Source: Acanthochromis polyacanthus
Lineage: Eukaryota > Chordata > Actinopteri > Pomacentridae
NCBI RefSeq assembly: GCF_021347895.1
Contig: NC_067117.1
Location: forward strand, 36,710,067-36,774,066
Length of the DNA stretch: 64,000 nucleotides
Reading direction: 5' to 3'
Made by a program: the position numbers and the translations under genes. The notes beneath the pieces were generated by a model, which saw only the letters and a list, made by a program, of their open reading frames with translations, searched no databases and was not told where the DNA came from. The stretch's first letter is position 1; each line of letters starts with the position of its first letter. Positions 10,101 through 20,914 of the stretch are shown piece after piece.

Positions 10101-13100
10101 TAGAGCACATATTTGCAAAAGAAACTCTGTAAACTTATTGCCTCGCTGGCAGCCAAACTAATATTCTGTAAACTAGCATGTTTGTAGAACTTTTTTTTTT
10201 TTCATTTTTGTATACTCAATTTTTTGAGTGAAACAAGGTACAATTGTGAGAGGAGAAAGTTATTTTGGTAGCAATCATCATCATAATGCCTGTAGTCTTG
10301 TCTCTTTCCTAAAGGATACTGGATTTCTGTGTCACTTTCTGGAGTGACCGGAATGTTTTTACACAAGCATACATTTATCATATAGTGAAGTTATGGTAGT
10401 GATGCAGTTTTTAACTGTGACTGTGAGATAACCAGAAATTGTGATCAATTCCTCAGCAGTACACAAAACTCTAGATACAGACTCAAACAAATTATCTCTT
10501 CTTTTCTGAACGCAAGCATACCCTGGACCCCCATCTGCACCAAAGGTTGTCACTGCCTTTAAGGACTGCATCAACCTGACCTGGAGTCCTCCTTCTGACA
10601 CTGGAGGAACCAATATTCTGGGATACAACCTTGAGAAACGCAAGAAGGGCAGCAACCTGTGGGGCCAAGTCAACCCACTCGAAGAAATGATCAAAGGTTA
10701 CTCAGTTAATCACCTATCATATCTGTTTGTTCATATGATCACAGCTTAACACTTGGAGGTGGTGGTCTAATGATTTACTGATGGAACATTCCCTTCATAG
10801 GTAAAGGATGTGCTGTAAAAGATGTGGTGGAGGGCATGGAGTATGAATTCCGCGTGTCAGCAATCAATAACTCTGGAGCCGGTGAATTCAGCACACCATC
10901 TGAGTTTGTGTTTGCCAGAGACCCTAAAAGTGGGTGGACATTTACAAATGCCATCTTTAAGACTGTATGAAGCATAAAATATATACATGACTGACTTTGA
11001 TCTATGTTGCAGAGCCTCCTGGTAAAGTCATTGACTTTAAAGTGACAGATTCCTCCTACACAACCCTCTCTCTGTCTTGGACCAAACCCAAGGACATTGA
11101 GGGGGTTGAAGATGAAGCCAAGGGATATTATGTGGAAATCAGGCCTGCAGAGAACACAGAATGGGATCGCTGCAACTCTAATGCAATAACCATGACTACC
11201 TATACTGTGAAAGGCATGAAGTCAATGGGCATGTACTGGGTGAGAGTCGTTGCTACAAATGATGGAGGAGAAGGAGAGCCACAGGAGCTGGATAATTACA
11301 TCCTCGCTATGCCCCCTCCTGGTGAGAAAAATCCCTTCAGTTACTCATGTCATACAGTTACAGCATTCAATATTGTAATTAAAGGGACTCTAATAATGCA
11401 ATACACATTTAAAGTATGAGTGCATAATTAATACTGAGTTCACTTATGATTAATTCTTGGTTTATTATTACAAAGTGTCATATGACTCAAGTTAAGAACG
11501 GAATAATTTCTAGATATTAGGTTTTTGAATCATCCAAAAAAAATAAAAACAACACAAGCATAGAAACCTTCGTCAAGTTCAGTATTCTGGTACTATTTGG
11601 TTTAATTATGGCTGCGGAGGCACATTAAGATAAATAATAAATTAAAACAAAGATCTGCTTAACTATAATAAATAGTACTTCAGCTGAAGATGTGTTTTGT
11701 ATTTTTGGAGTGCAACCATGTGATTTGTCTGGTTTGTAATGTCTTGTTCTTCCTCAAAAAAACAAAAACAAAAAAACAACTGTTGTCAAAATGAATGACA
11801 TATGACCAGCTTTCACCCTGCTGTTTATGTAGTGAGGCCACGATTCACTGATGCCAAAATCAAGAGTTTCATGGTGGTGAGAGCAGGAAATTCTGCAAGA
11901 TTCAATATTAACTTTGAGGTAATGTAATATATATATATATATATTTATTTATTAGGGGTGTAACGAAATGGTCAACTCATGAAACGAGATGAAAAACGAA
12001 ACTGGGCTTGTGACCGAGTGGGAGTGAATAAAGAATGACCGAATCAATAATATTGCAAGGGTTTTGTTCTAGGTTCTTTACTGATCGGGTTGGAGCACCT
12101 TATCAGTGACGGTAATAACAGAGGGCAAGAAAACCAGATGCCGGTGCCAAACAATCATTTAATTACAAGAATAAATTCTTCATATGCCAATACAGTGCAG
12201 ACTTCTACGATACGTTACCCAACTAACAGCCGGCAAGGTGGAAGTCCAATAAAACCTATAGTCTCTGTGTTAAAATCCGCGGTTAAAATCCAGGGGACGT
12301 GGGGTACGGAGCACACGATTCAGCAGTCACGGGATCCAGCCACCTTCTTCCTAAGCCTGGGCTCGTGTCTGGGGAAATCACCTGCAAGACACAGACCCAC
12401 TGCCAGTACGGAAGTCTTTCACTGCCCACTTTCCCACGAAGATGTACACCCACCAGAACATTACTGGAAAGCCCCAAAGGGATACTACAATTCTACAATT
12501 TCATTTAGCAGACGCTTTTGTCCAAAGCGACGTACAACACAAGCAAGAATTCAAACATAAGGAAAAACCTGTAGTAAGTACAAAAAGTGCTTCAAGTGCG
12601 ATTGGTCAAAGGTGTTCCCATCAAGTTGCCGAAGAACTGCCAACCCCCCCCCCCCCCCCCCCCCCTTTTTTTCTAACTTTGTCAGCACTAAATAAGTGCT
12701 GGGTTTTGGACCACCTGACTTATTCTACCCCTAAGGTGGAGTCAGATTAAGTGCCAAGGTGTTCTCTAAACAACTGAGTCTTCAATTGTCTTTTAAAAGT
12801 AGAAAGGGACTCAGCAGAACACACAGAGTTTGGTCATTTGTTCCACCATTTGGAAACAACAGAGGAGAAGAGTCTGGCTAGAGATATCGAGCCGCGCTGG
12901 GCTGGAAGCACCAGGCGTCTCTCACATGCAGAGCGAAGTGGGCGTGAAGGGGAGTAGACCTGGATCAGGGAATCCAGGTAGGCTGGGGCTGTTCTTGTAA
13001 ATGTTTTGTACTCACGCCAAGCAGAGCTAACCGCCCTGCCGCTGCGAGTGTGTCGCGTTGTAACGTTCTGGGTCTCTCTCCGACTTCGTCTCGGTGTTAC

Positions 13101-16035
13101 CCTCTGCCTCCGTTTTCAGACTCGTACTCCCTCCGCTTGCCCACCCTTTCCAGCTCTCCCTCCGAACACACTCTCCTGTTGTCCTCCACAGTCTCGTATA
13201 TAGCTCTCTCCTGCCAGCCCCGAAGCCTCTGTCCCCGTCGCCCATTGGCTCCTGTAGGGAAGAAGGGAGAACCTGGCAGGTGCAGCCTATTGCCTCATCA
13301 GAGGCATTCACTGGCAGTGGGACAGCCAAAAATCAAAGACAAAACCCAAAACACCAATAATCAGAAACATGCAATACAACTGAAAACACCAATAATTCAA
13401 ACCACAGAAACATGCACGCATGCAACACATACAAAAATAAATCTCTAAACAAACAATAGAACCAGTCCCCACTGCCCTGTGACAGGGCTCACGATACGAA
13501 ATCCTCACGATATGAAAAAAGATTAAAGAAAATCCCCAACAGTAGGATGTTATGCCAAAATCAAATTTTCTATATTTTCTTCCTTATGCAAACATACAAA
13601 AAATAATGCTGCATCAGTACAAAATAAATGCTCTTTGATAAAAAAAACTAAGTTGTAGTTTTTTTCCCCATATTTAGACTACAGTTCAAATACAAACATA
13701 AATGTCAATAAAAAAAGTTCTTTGTTGTAATAATCAGGATAACTACATTCTTGAATGAAAAGGAAAACAAATAGTCCTAGGAGCTGCAGTCTAGACCTAT
13801 AAATGTCTGAACTGTGAACTAGTTGTACTTGCCGCAGTATACAGCGAACTGTAGCAGCATATTTTGTGGTGCAAAATTTCGTGGCACGAAATTTCATTAC
13901 ACCCCTAATACATATATATATATATACATATATATACAGAGAGAGAGAAAGAGCATGTATAGTGATTTCATTTTATCTTCTTGCAAGTCTTATAAAAATA
14001 TATTTTTACATTCTTTGTAGGCTTCCCCTTGGCCAGAGGTAATCTGGCTGAAAGATGGAGTGCCAGTGTCTAAAAAAGTGACCATCAGCAATGCAGAGGG
14101 CACATCTCAGCTTCTGATTCCTTCTGCTGAGCGCACAGATACTGGAATCTACACTATCATTGTCAAAAATATTGTTGGCCAAGAAACAATCAGTATTGAA
14201 ATTAGAGTCACAGGTGAGTTTGCTGTAATGTTGCACCATTGTGCCGTGTAAATACCTGACTTCTGTTCCATATACTGCAGCTAAAAAGAAAACAAAACTT
14301 GTATTTGACCACCAGATGAGCCTAAACCACCAGGTCCTGTGGAACTTGATGAAAACGTACCTGGCACAGTGACCGTTTCATGGACTGCATCCCCTGATGA
14401 GAAGCGTGATGACAGGCTGCACTACATGGTGATGAAGCGTGATTCCAACAAAAGAACATGGAACACAGTTGCAGACCGAATCTTCAACAATAAATTCACA
14501 GCCTGCAACATAATGCCAGGGAGAGAATACCAGTTTAGAGTCTATGCAAAGAACGACATGGGCTCCTCAAAACCCTCCGAGTCACCAAAATGGCTAATTT
14601 CTACCAAAAAAGGTGTGTAAAATGGGTCCAAGTAGACCAATATCTGTAATTGATAAAACACATTTTTTCACAAAAATGCAACCTAAAACAAATAAAGTAC
14701 TTTCATGTTAACTCTATAACAGCTTTTCAAAGCACCAATGATGTTATGAGACCAGACATACACTGTGCTGTAGGTGTACTGTGCCAATTACAGTAATGTT
14801 TCTAAGCTTACATATGATTCTAATTTTGTATGCAGACAATGTTTATACCTACATAAACATCTAGTAAAGTGTATCAAGAAGTAGAGCATACACCCCTTGT
14901 CAAAAGCTAAGGACACTTTCTCATTCAAATAAATTAGAAAATGTCCTAAAACTTTTGACAGGGGGTGTAGGTAGTGCAACAATGCAGGTTGGTATTTTGG
15001 GGGAAATAAAACAATCTCTTAAGCGTCACCAGCAGTCAAATACAACCCTCACTTGTGCCCTCCTGTATTCCTTTCATGCATGTCCACATTTCTTTGTTGC
15101 TTATGTGAAGAGATAACAATACTCAGTTAATTTGGCATGTTTTTTGTATGTCAGCACTGTTTCTATTTTGCTTTGCTTTGATTATGAGGAACTGCAGTAC
15201 ATCAACTGCTTAAAAATTAAATGAATAATCTAGCTGGAAATGGCCGATTTTTAATGGAATATCTACATAGAGGTACAGAGGCTTATTTCCAGCAACCATG
15301 ACTCCTGTGTTCTAATGCTACATTGTGTTAGCTAATCATGCTGAAAGGCTAATTGATGATTAGAAAACCCTTGTGCAATTATGTCAGCACATGAATAAAA
15401 GTGTGAGTTTTCATGGAAGACATGAAATTGCCTGTGTCCCCCAAACTTTTGAACAGTAGTGTAAATAGGACCAAAATGTAATGTAAATTTCCAATTGCTG
15501 TTTTATAACATCATCATTATGCCTATCTCCTGTCCCATGAACAGAATTCTAATCTATCTGATGTACATCTCCTTTCTTCCAGAAAAGTTCAAAGTGACCA
15601 TGCCAGAATCGAAGCCCTGTAATCTACAGTCTCCTCCCAAATTCCTTGTCCCTCTGAAAATGCATACCGCTCCTCAGGGCTATGAATGCTATATGAGCTG
15701 TGCTGTGAAAGGGGATCCAACACCTTCGATGACATGGCTCCGAAACAATATCAGCCTGAACACCAACACTAATTACTTTATCTCCAACACATGTGGAGTC
15801 TGCTCTCTGCTCATACTGAGAGTTGGTCCTAAAGACACCGGCGAGTACAAGATTGTTGCAGAAAACTCAATGGGAAGGGCAGAGTGCTCCACTAAACTGA
15901 CCGTCAGAGGCAAGTCTTTAACACAAAATATTTGTAGTTTCAATATGCTTTATTCTATATTTTGCAGGATATATTCATCGTAAGAATGTTCAAATCTTAA
16001 ACTAACAGCTTCCTTTGTTTTTCTTTCCAGAATAA
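6985..16035 (+). CDS. igfn1: Ig-like and Fn3 domain-containing protein 1-like, 3' part (13 exons)
   Basis: IGFN1 is a skeletal-muscle Z-disc-associated protein of the titin/myosin-binding superfamily that binds the KY protein. Exons that join with consistent phase: linker ending 7153, then 8455-8579, 8715-8856, 9061-9354, 9486-9782, 10517-10696, 10801-10929, 11013-11321, 11833-11918, 14021-14213, 14316-14612, 15583-15909, 16031-16035. Encoded order: acidic linker, Ig, Ig, Fn3, Fn3, Fn3, Ig, Fn3, Ig, stop. Landmarks are CEGIWYKDGEEVK, KPTPPMGPLEIVE, RPPKDSGGCKIGNYILER and the terminal NTCGVCSLLILRVGPKDTGE. Domain order and the C-terminal Ig fit IGFN1 better than myomesin, MyBP-C or titin. The N-terminal part is not found in the window. 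Every intron is GT-AG except the last (GC-AG). Large transposons occupy the intron 11919-14020. No internal stops occur from 8455 onward. Confidence 0.8.
7154..8454 (+). other. igfn1 intron, no independent gene
   Basis: Intron sequence between the linker exon and the first Ig exon. It holds GTGT-rich sequence at 7608-7640 and a few short open frames without family resemblance. Confidence 0.5.
8455..8856 (+). CDS. igfn1: igfn1 Ig domain A, two exons (8455-8579, 8715-8856)
   Basis: The first exon encodes GEAAELECKLSSEECEGIWYKDGEE with the first Ig Cys and the core Trp. The second encodes VKSSEGITISKEG and HRLKIHKVTEEFAGTYKFEA, with an Ala-Gly-Thr-Tyr in place of the usual D-x-G-x-Y-x-C, so the second conserved Cys is absent. 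That is typical of intracellular muscle I-set domains. Introns are phase 0 inside the domain and phase 1 at its borders. Confidence 0.8.
9061..9354 (+). CDS. igfn1: igfn1 Ig domain B (single exon)
   Basis: The exon encodes DPPRFDTEELEAFKTPVTVK, then a strand with VQWYLEGEELSDESTI and RKDSGEVKIKLKNEFGTVEA. It is an I-set immunoglobulin fold lacking the canonical disulfide, consistent with a cytosolic sarcomeric protein. It is bounded by phase-1 introns, the usual one-domain-one-exon pattern. Confidence 0.8.
9486..9782 (+). CDS. igfn1: igfn1 Fn3 domain 1
   Basis: KPTPPMGPLEIVEASSSAID is followed by FKWRPPKDSGGCKIGNYILE, RNTWKKVGPIGPEAKYRDLD and GRRYCYRIRVETEMG. The conserved Trp, the PxDxGG turn, the Leu/Tyr core and the YxxRV strand of Fn3 are all present. 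Both border introns are phase 1. Confidence 0.8.
10517..10929 (+). CDS. igfn1: igfn1 Fn3 domain 2, two exons (10517-10696, 10801-10929)
   Basis: AYPGPPSAPKVVTAFKDCIN, LTWSPPSDTGGTNILGYNLE and KGSNLWGQVNP lie in the first exon. CAVKDVVEGMEYEFRVSAIN with NSGAGEFSTPSEFVFARD lies in the second. The internal intron is phase 1. The GT donor after AAAA at 10930 is weak (GTGGGTGG) but is the only one that keeps the frame into the exon at 11013. Confidence 0.8.
11013..11321 (+). CDS. igfn1: igfn1 Fn3 domain 3
   Basis: PPGKVIDFKVTDSSYTTLSL, SWTKPKDIEGVEDEAKGYYV, EWDRCNSNAITMTTYTVKGM and YWVRVVATNDGGEGEPQEL. It carries a slightly extended Fn3 loop (EGVEDEAKG) where Fn3-1 and Fn3-2 have the short DxGG turn. 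Confidence 0.8.
11833..14213 (+). CDS. igfn1: igfn1 Ig domain C, two exons split by a 2.1-kb intron (11833-11918, 14021-14213)
   Basis: Exon one gives VRPRFTDAKIKSFMVVRAGN and SARFNINFE. Exon two gives ASPWPEVIWLKDGVPVSKKV and AERTDTGIYTIIVKNIVGQE. The phase-0 intron inside the Ig fold is swollen by a nested transposon block (11953-13907). Both splice sites remain good (GAG|GTAATG; TTCTTTGTAG|GCT), so the domain should still be expressed. Confidence 0.78.
11953..13907. mobile_element. hAT-like TIR element with nested inserts, inside an igfn1 intron
   Basis: Left end TAGGGGTGTAACGAAAT (11953-11969) and right end ATTTCATTACACCCCTA (13891-13907) are inverted with one mismatch. This end type is common in fish hAT-like elements. 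An 8-bp duplication is not clear because both flanks are AT repeats. The interior is not a transposase. It includes a different dispersed repeat (12500-12990) and long noncoding stretches at 12060-12490 and 13000-13500. Confidence 0.6.
12500..12990 (+). repeat. Dispersed fish repeat nested in the hAT-like element
   Basis: It begins with the widespread fish motif CATTTAGCAGACGCTTTTGT then CCAAAGCGACGTACAA. There is a poly-C tract near 12646-12664. It ends with the conserved block CTGGAAGCACCAGGCGTCTC. I recognise this as a dispersed noncoding fish repeat but cannot name its class. Confidence 0.55.
14316..14612 (+). CDS. igfn1: igfn1 Fn3 domain 4
   Basis: DEPKPPGPVELDENVPGTVT, VSWTASPDEKRDDRLHYMVM, KRTWNTVADRIFNNKFTACN and GREYQFRVYAKNDMGSSKPS. 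It is a standard Fn3 core bounded by phase-1 introns. Confidence 0.8.
14889..14969. mobile_element. 81-bp palindromic MITE
   Basis: The ends TACACCCCTTGTCAAAAG and CTTTTGACAGGGGGTGTA are inverted repeats that nearly meet. GGACACTTTCTCATTC and a short AT centre lie between. A sister copy at 20516-20914 is split by a LINE insertion. Ends of the TACACCCC type are Tc1-like. Confidence 0.8.
15235..15465 (+). mobile_element. Tc1-type MITE, right half, in an igfn1 intron
   Basis: ATGGCCGATTTTTAATGGAA through to CCCCCAAACTTTTGAACAGT and AGTGTA is the right half of a known-style fish Tc1 MITE. Its terminus mirrors ACACTATCGTTCAAAAGTTT at 16723. Confidence 0.65.
15583..16035 (+). CDS. igfn1: igfn1 C-terminal Ig domain and final codon (15583-15909, 16031-16035)
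   Basis: PPKFLVPLKMHTAPQGYECY and MSCAVKGDPTPSMTWLRNNI carry the first Cys and the Trp. NTNYFISNTCGVCSLLILRV and KDTGEYKIVAENSMGRAECS complete the I-set fold. The exon ends ...GTCAGAG followed by GCAAGT, a GC-type donor. The next acceptor (TTCTTTCCAG) at 16030 joins G+AA (Glu) directly to TAA. So the last coding segment is five bases, and the protein ends ...TVRE. Confidence 0.78.
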
Positions 16036-16660
16036 GTAAACAAACATACCCAAGATGATGAAATTGCTATAAACCCCTAAACTAAACCAAGATTTTGATC
16101 ATTTACTGTATCTTTCAGAATGGAAACCCTGTCAGATGGAGATTGTGTTGTTATTTATTAATGCTGATGAAACCTTCTTTGTAGATTGTTTTGCATTGGA
16201 TTCACAAATTGTTCAAAATTCAAGTCACAATAATTACTTAGGTCTACAAATGTTGCTGATACACTAACATGTTTGATTTTAATTGTAACATCAACAAATG
16301 GAAGCATTCAATATAATAGTGCACACTGTATGGCCATATTATGTTAAATTTGTTAAACTGTTGTTAAATTGCAGTGATTTACTGATTTTCATTGTTGACC
16401 TAAAGCTGCAGCAATAATCTGCTTGTGTTTTTCAGTTTATTTTAGATCCAAGATACTTCCACATGTTTAGCAATAGTTTGGTTGCAATTGCTATTTTTCA
16501 GTAACTGTAGATGTGTCATCTTCCCCTAAACAAATGTCTAAAATGATAAAACACACTGAAATTAAATTTATATGCTACAGATTCTGGTGATAGTATGTCA
16601 TGCATATCAAAATGTGTGTGGGTTTGGTATAAATAAATATTTCATACTGCATTGCGCTGA
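16036..16660 (+). other. igfn1: igfn1 3' UTR and polyadenylation signal
   Basis: AT-rich sequence after the stop contains no further exon. The AATAAA at 16632-16637 is a plausible cleavage signal that would give a ~0.6-kb 3' UTR. Confidence 0.5.
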
Positions 16661-16722
16661 GAGTCTTTAAGCTGACCTGCAAGTCATTTTGTGAAAGAGT
16701 TAACATTTAACAGGAAATGCAT

Positions 16723-16858
16723 ACACTATCGTTCAAAAGTTTGAGGTCATTTAGAAATGTCCTTATTTTTAAAAGAAAAGCATTTTTTTCTATGAAGATA
16801 ACATTAAATTAATCAGAAATACAGTCTAGACATTGTTAATGTGGTAAATGCCTATTTC
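16723..16858 (+). mobile_element. Tc1-type MITE, left half
   Basis: It starts ACACTATCGTTCAAAAGTTT and continues GAGGTCATTTAGAAATGTCC, then AGTCTAGACATTGTTAATGT. It is cut off at about 16858 by another repeat beginning TGTCATGCAACGGG. Confidence 0.65.
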
Positions 16859-17755
16859 TGTCATGCAACGGGCAGGGAACCCAAGCAGCAGGCAAACAGG
16901 CAGATGGATGATCAAACAAGACAACATAGTCATCAATATCCCCTGCTGCATGTGATGTCTATGACTCTACATCCAAAATAGTGATCAAGGGCCATAACTC
17001 TGTTAAATATTATCGCACAGGTCTCATTTTCTAACTTAATCAAGGTGTCCATGGTGTGAAGCTACACACTAAATTTTGTAATCCTAGCTGTAATAGTTTC
17101 TGAGAAAAGCTGTCCCCTTCATGTCGGACGCACGGACGGACGCACGGAAGCACGGACGGACGGATGGACGGACGGACGGAGGTCAAACCTATATCCCCCT
17201 TTTCCACTTCATGGAGGCGGGGGATAATAAGGATTTAATAAATGTTTATGAACACAAAGGCACTCAATGAGAGAGGCACAGGAAATTAACAGAATGGAGA
17301 AAAACTAAGAACTAAGGGCGGACTTGATGGCCGAGGTGTAAACTAAATTAAAACTAAACCAACAGGGGAGAGGGAACTCACAACTGTCCGGGGTTTAGGA
17401 GACGAGGTGGAGAGCTGAGCTGAGGGGGCCAAAGGTGGGGGTTGTGGCGATGGTCGAAGAGCAGGCAAAAATAGTCCATAATCCAGACAGCGGTGAACTT
17501 TGTAGTGGAGAGCGGAAGGTATGACATATGGCTTGTGGCATGAGGCATGGAGCAATGATCCCACGGAGAGCCATGATGAGAGCCAGGCTTTTATATTGCA
17601 CTGATTGGGACTCATCTCAGCTGTGGAGCCACCCAGCTGGTGCATATTCAAATGTAAAAGATACCGGAGCACAGATTGTATGCAATTTATCTAGTAGATG
17701 AGAAGGTGTTTTGACCATGCGTAAATTTAACATTCTACAAATTTTAAACCCAAAC
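16859..17755. repeat. Composite degenerate repeat with GGAC minisatellite
   Basis: It contains a (GGACGGAC)n tract at 17122-17181 within a common fish repeat ending CGGGGGATAATAA (17220-17230). A GC-rich noncoding block follows at 17280-17640. The minus-strand frames at 17343-17672 are unrelated to known proteins. An LTR origin for parts is possible but unproven. Confidence 0.45.
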
Positions 17756-18226
17756 ATTCACATCAATCAGCCACACCATTAAACCCACTGACAGGTGAAA
17801 TTAATAACATTTAATACATTGTTGTGATGCAGTGTTCTGCTAGGAAACCTTGGGTCCTGGCTTTCCTGTTGATATTACTCTGACATGCACCAACTAACAA
17901 AAAAAACCACATCCCCGCATGGCAACAGTATGGCCCACCACACCTCAAAAACTGCTTTGAATTACTAAAGGAGCATGGCAAAGAGATGAAAGTGATGATC
18001 TGACCTTCAAACTTCCCAGATCTCAAGTTGAGTGAGCATCTGCAGGATGCGCCAGAACAAACCCAATTCACTGAGCCCACCCCACAACCTACAGGACCCA
18101 AAAGATCTGCTGCCAACTTCTAGGTTCCTGAAAAGACACCCCCGGAGAGGTCCAGTATTGGTGTTCAAAGGGGACCTACACAATACTGAGCAGGTGGCTT
18201 TATTGCTGTGGCTGATTAGTGTATAT
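17756..18226 (+). pseudogene. Internally deleted Tc1/mariner element
   Basis: Ends CATCAATCAGCCACACCATT and GCTGTGGCTGATTAGTGTA are inverted repeats. The interior retains transposase-derived pieces in broken frames: ARKPWVLAF (GNLGSWxx motif region), LKEHGKEMKVM and NFPDLKLSEHLQDAPE (degenerate SPDLNPIEHLWD, which normally holds the final catalytic acid). At ~470 bp it is less than half of the usual ~1.2 kb. It is not functional. Confidence 0.7.
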
Positions 18227-19595
18227 ATTTACCTATTTTCACTTGATATATTTTCCTTTGCTATTCTTAATGCAACAAAATGTTGCAGTTTTGTTCATAA
18301 AGTTCCTGTTCAGGATGTAATTTATTTGACTCTTCGAGAAAATAGTGCACCTCTAGTAGCCCTGTGAGGCTACACTTAGATGTACCAAGAGCTAAATATT
18401 AACCATGATGTCATGGTAATAAAGCATGATAATGTTAATGCACAGGGAGATATTTATATTTAGGTTTACAAATTACTGCTGAGACTGACTGAGAAAGTCA
18501 TTAGCATGGTCATCTGCCACAGTCATGGATATTTCACGCAAATTCACAAATTCAACCAATCTCCGCAAATTCTGCGCAACCTTGCAATTTTGTCCAATCA
18601 CCGCAACTTTCCACAATTTTGGCCTGCCTCTTGTGAGTTCCACCAATCATAGCAGTCCCCAGCACAAACGTAATGCACCTCCACCACCAAATTCACTTCC
18701 TTGTTTTTGGTTTGAAGATGCAGACATGTCCCATTCTAATGTCTCATTTCCCAACAAAAAATTACTGCTGAAGACCGTGCAAAACAATTAATTCCTCGGA
18801 AGTAAACTGTTTTACACCCGTGCAACATAGTGGTGGAATACAAAAAAAGATCAATTGATAAACATTTTTCTATGATGAAACATATGAGGATAATGACTAA
18901 AATGAGCTGATCATGGACCAGACAAATCACTGTGATGGAAACTGTTGCATCCAAATCTATTGGAACTCTGAAAGAATGAAGGTGAGTTAGATACATATTC
19001 CGACAAGGTACACAGTGGAGTTATGTGACGATTGGTATATGTGAATCATTATGCTGTTAGCAACATTACTCAAAAACAGACCAAGGGATTTGGATGAAAT
19101 TTTCAGGGAAGGTCAGAAATGACGCAAGAACCAAGTGATTAGAATTTGGCAGTGATGCAGCTTAAAGTCAGGATTCATGGATTTGTTAAGGATTTCCCGT
19201 TGAGGTAGTGGCACGGCGTCTGATAGTAATACAGTAACCATGGCAACACGTGAACTCTACCTCAGCAGCCTGCTGACGATCACATCATTGCAATCCTACT
19301 ACAAACACTGTAGACATATCAGAAATGATACAAAGAACAACTGATTACATTGTGGGGGTGTTTCTGAAACCCATCAATTCTTGCGGCCCACTACATATTT
19401 AGGTCAGGCAATTCGGTGTGTACACATGCATAACACACGCCTGTGTTCAGCGCAAGGTCAGGGAATGAACAGTCTTGGTGGAATAGGGCGCTCTCTGGGT
19501 GCTTTTCTTGTTAACTGACGTGACAAGCCGTGAGCATGTGTGTGAGTAGACGTATGCCAGGAAATTAAATTAACTTTTTAGGACATTAACAGATA
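18227..19595. other. Noncoding, one dispersed-repeat block
   Basis: 18525-18790 resembles a fish dispersed repeat with AATTCACAAATTCAACCAAT, CCGCAA and TTTGTCCAATCACCGCAAC blocks. The rest holds no gene that I recognise. Confidence 0.4.
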
Positions 19596-19599
19596 TACT

Positions 19600-20513
19600 A
19601 TATTGCCAAAAGTATTCGCTTGCTTGCCTTGACTTGCATATGAACGTAAGTGACATCCCATCCCTAATCCATAGGGTTCAATATGATGTCGATTTACCCT
19701 TTGCAGCTATAACAGCTTCAACTCTTCTGGGAAGGCTGTGCACAAGGTTTAGGAGGGTGTTTATGGGAATTTTTGACCATTCTTCCAGAAGCGCATTTGT
19801 GAGGTCACACACTGATGTTGGACGAGGAGTCCTGGCTCTCAGTCTTTGCTCTAATTCATCCCAAAGGTGTTCTATAGGGATGAGGTCAGGACTCTGTGCA
19901 GGCCAATTAAGTTCATCCACACCACACTCTGTCATCCATGTTTTTATGGACCTTGCTTTGTGCGCTGTTGCACAGTCATATTGGAAGAGGAAGGGGCCAG
20001 TCCCAAACTGTTCCCACAAAGTTGGGAGAATGGAATTGTCCAAAATGTCTTGGTATGCTGAAGCATTCAGAGTTCCTTTCACTGGAACTAAGGGGTCAAG
20101 CCCAGCTCCTGAAAAACAACCCCACACCACAATCCCCCTCCACCAAACTTTACACTTGGCACAATGCAATCCGACAAGTATCGTTCTCCTGGCAACCGCC
20201 AAACCCAGACTCATCCATAGATTGCCAGATGGAGAAGCGCCATTGGTCACTCCAGACAATGTGTCTCCACTGCTCTAGAGTCCAGTGGCGGCGTGCTTTA
20301 CACCACTGTATCCCACACTTTGCACTTGGTGATGTATGGCTTGGATGCAGCTGCTCGGCCATGGAAACCCATTCCATGAAGCTCTCTGCCGAAACACTGC
20401 TCTTGAGCTAATCTGAAGCCTACATGAAGTTTGAAGGTCTGTAGCGACTTACTGCAGAAAGTTGGTGACCTCTTGGCGCTATGCCTCAGCATCCGTTGAG
20501 CCTGCTCCGTCAG
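19600..20513 (-). pseudogene. Tc1-like transposase element, 5'-truncated and frameshifted
   Basis: The 3' end has the typical ATATTGCCAAAAGTATTCGC terminus at 19602. On the minus strand the frame 20259-19678 encodes a Tc1 transposase C-terminal half: [58 protein letters not shown] and [21 protein letters not shown] second frame (20377-20150) supplies [20 protein letters not shown], joined by a frameshift. A third frame (20552-20298) supplies LTEQAQRMLRHSAKR. The acids in [13 protein letters not shown] and IEHLWDE are the DD(34)E-type catalytic positions. The paired-like DNA-binding N-terminus and the 5' inverted repeat are missing, cut at ~20513 where a MITE begins. Confidence 0.88.
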
Positions 20514-20515
20514 TT

Positions 20516-20758
20516 TACACCCCCTGTCAAATGTTTTAGGACACTTTCTCATTCTAATAAATTAGAACCTGTCTAAAGGAGAGATACCGCAGGTCCTTCC
20601 TCCTTGCTGCAGTCAGACTTTACAATCAAGCCTGCTCCCAGTAGTTTCAGTTCACCCACTTACAAACTGTGCAATAAAAAAAGTTTATGATGATGCTGTG
20701 CAATTTTATAAAAATTTTGCTGTAAATAATGCTTTCTTTTCTTCTTCTGAAGATTTTT

Positions 20759-20801
<43 letters not shown>

Positions 20802-20914
20802 TGTGTCCTGCACTCTTTTATTCAAATGTTCTATTTGCTGCTGTACACTGCAAATTTCCCCGCTGTGGGATTAATAAAGGTTTAATCTATCTAAAACTTT
20901 TGACAGGGGGTGTA
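20516..20914. mobile_element. MITE split by a LINE 3' end
   Basis: TACACCCCCTGTCAAATGTT opens the element and CTTTTGACAGGGGGTGTA (20897-20914) closes it, matching the 81-bp MITE at 14889. About 310 bp sit between the halves (roughly 20575-20890). They read as the C-terminal end of an L2/Rex-type LINE (RRYRRSFLLAAVRLYNQACS), a (TA)n tract at 20770-20796, and the tail GGGATTAATAAAGGTTTAAT then CTATCT. A short TCTAAA is present on both sides, possibly a target duplication. Confidence 0.7.

Noticed and set aside
17811..18116. 101-codon minus-strand frame in the 17.8-18.1-kb region
   Set aside because: It is antisense to the decayed Tc1 transposase on the plus strand.
19634..20411. 214- and 157-codon plus-strand frames at 19.6-20.4 kb
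   Set aside because: They are antisense shadows of the minus-strand Tc1 transposase.
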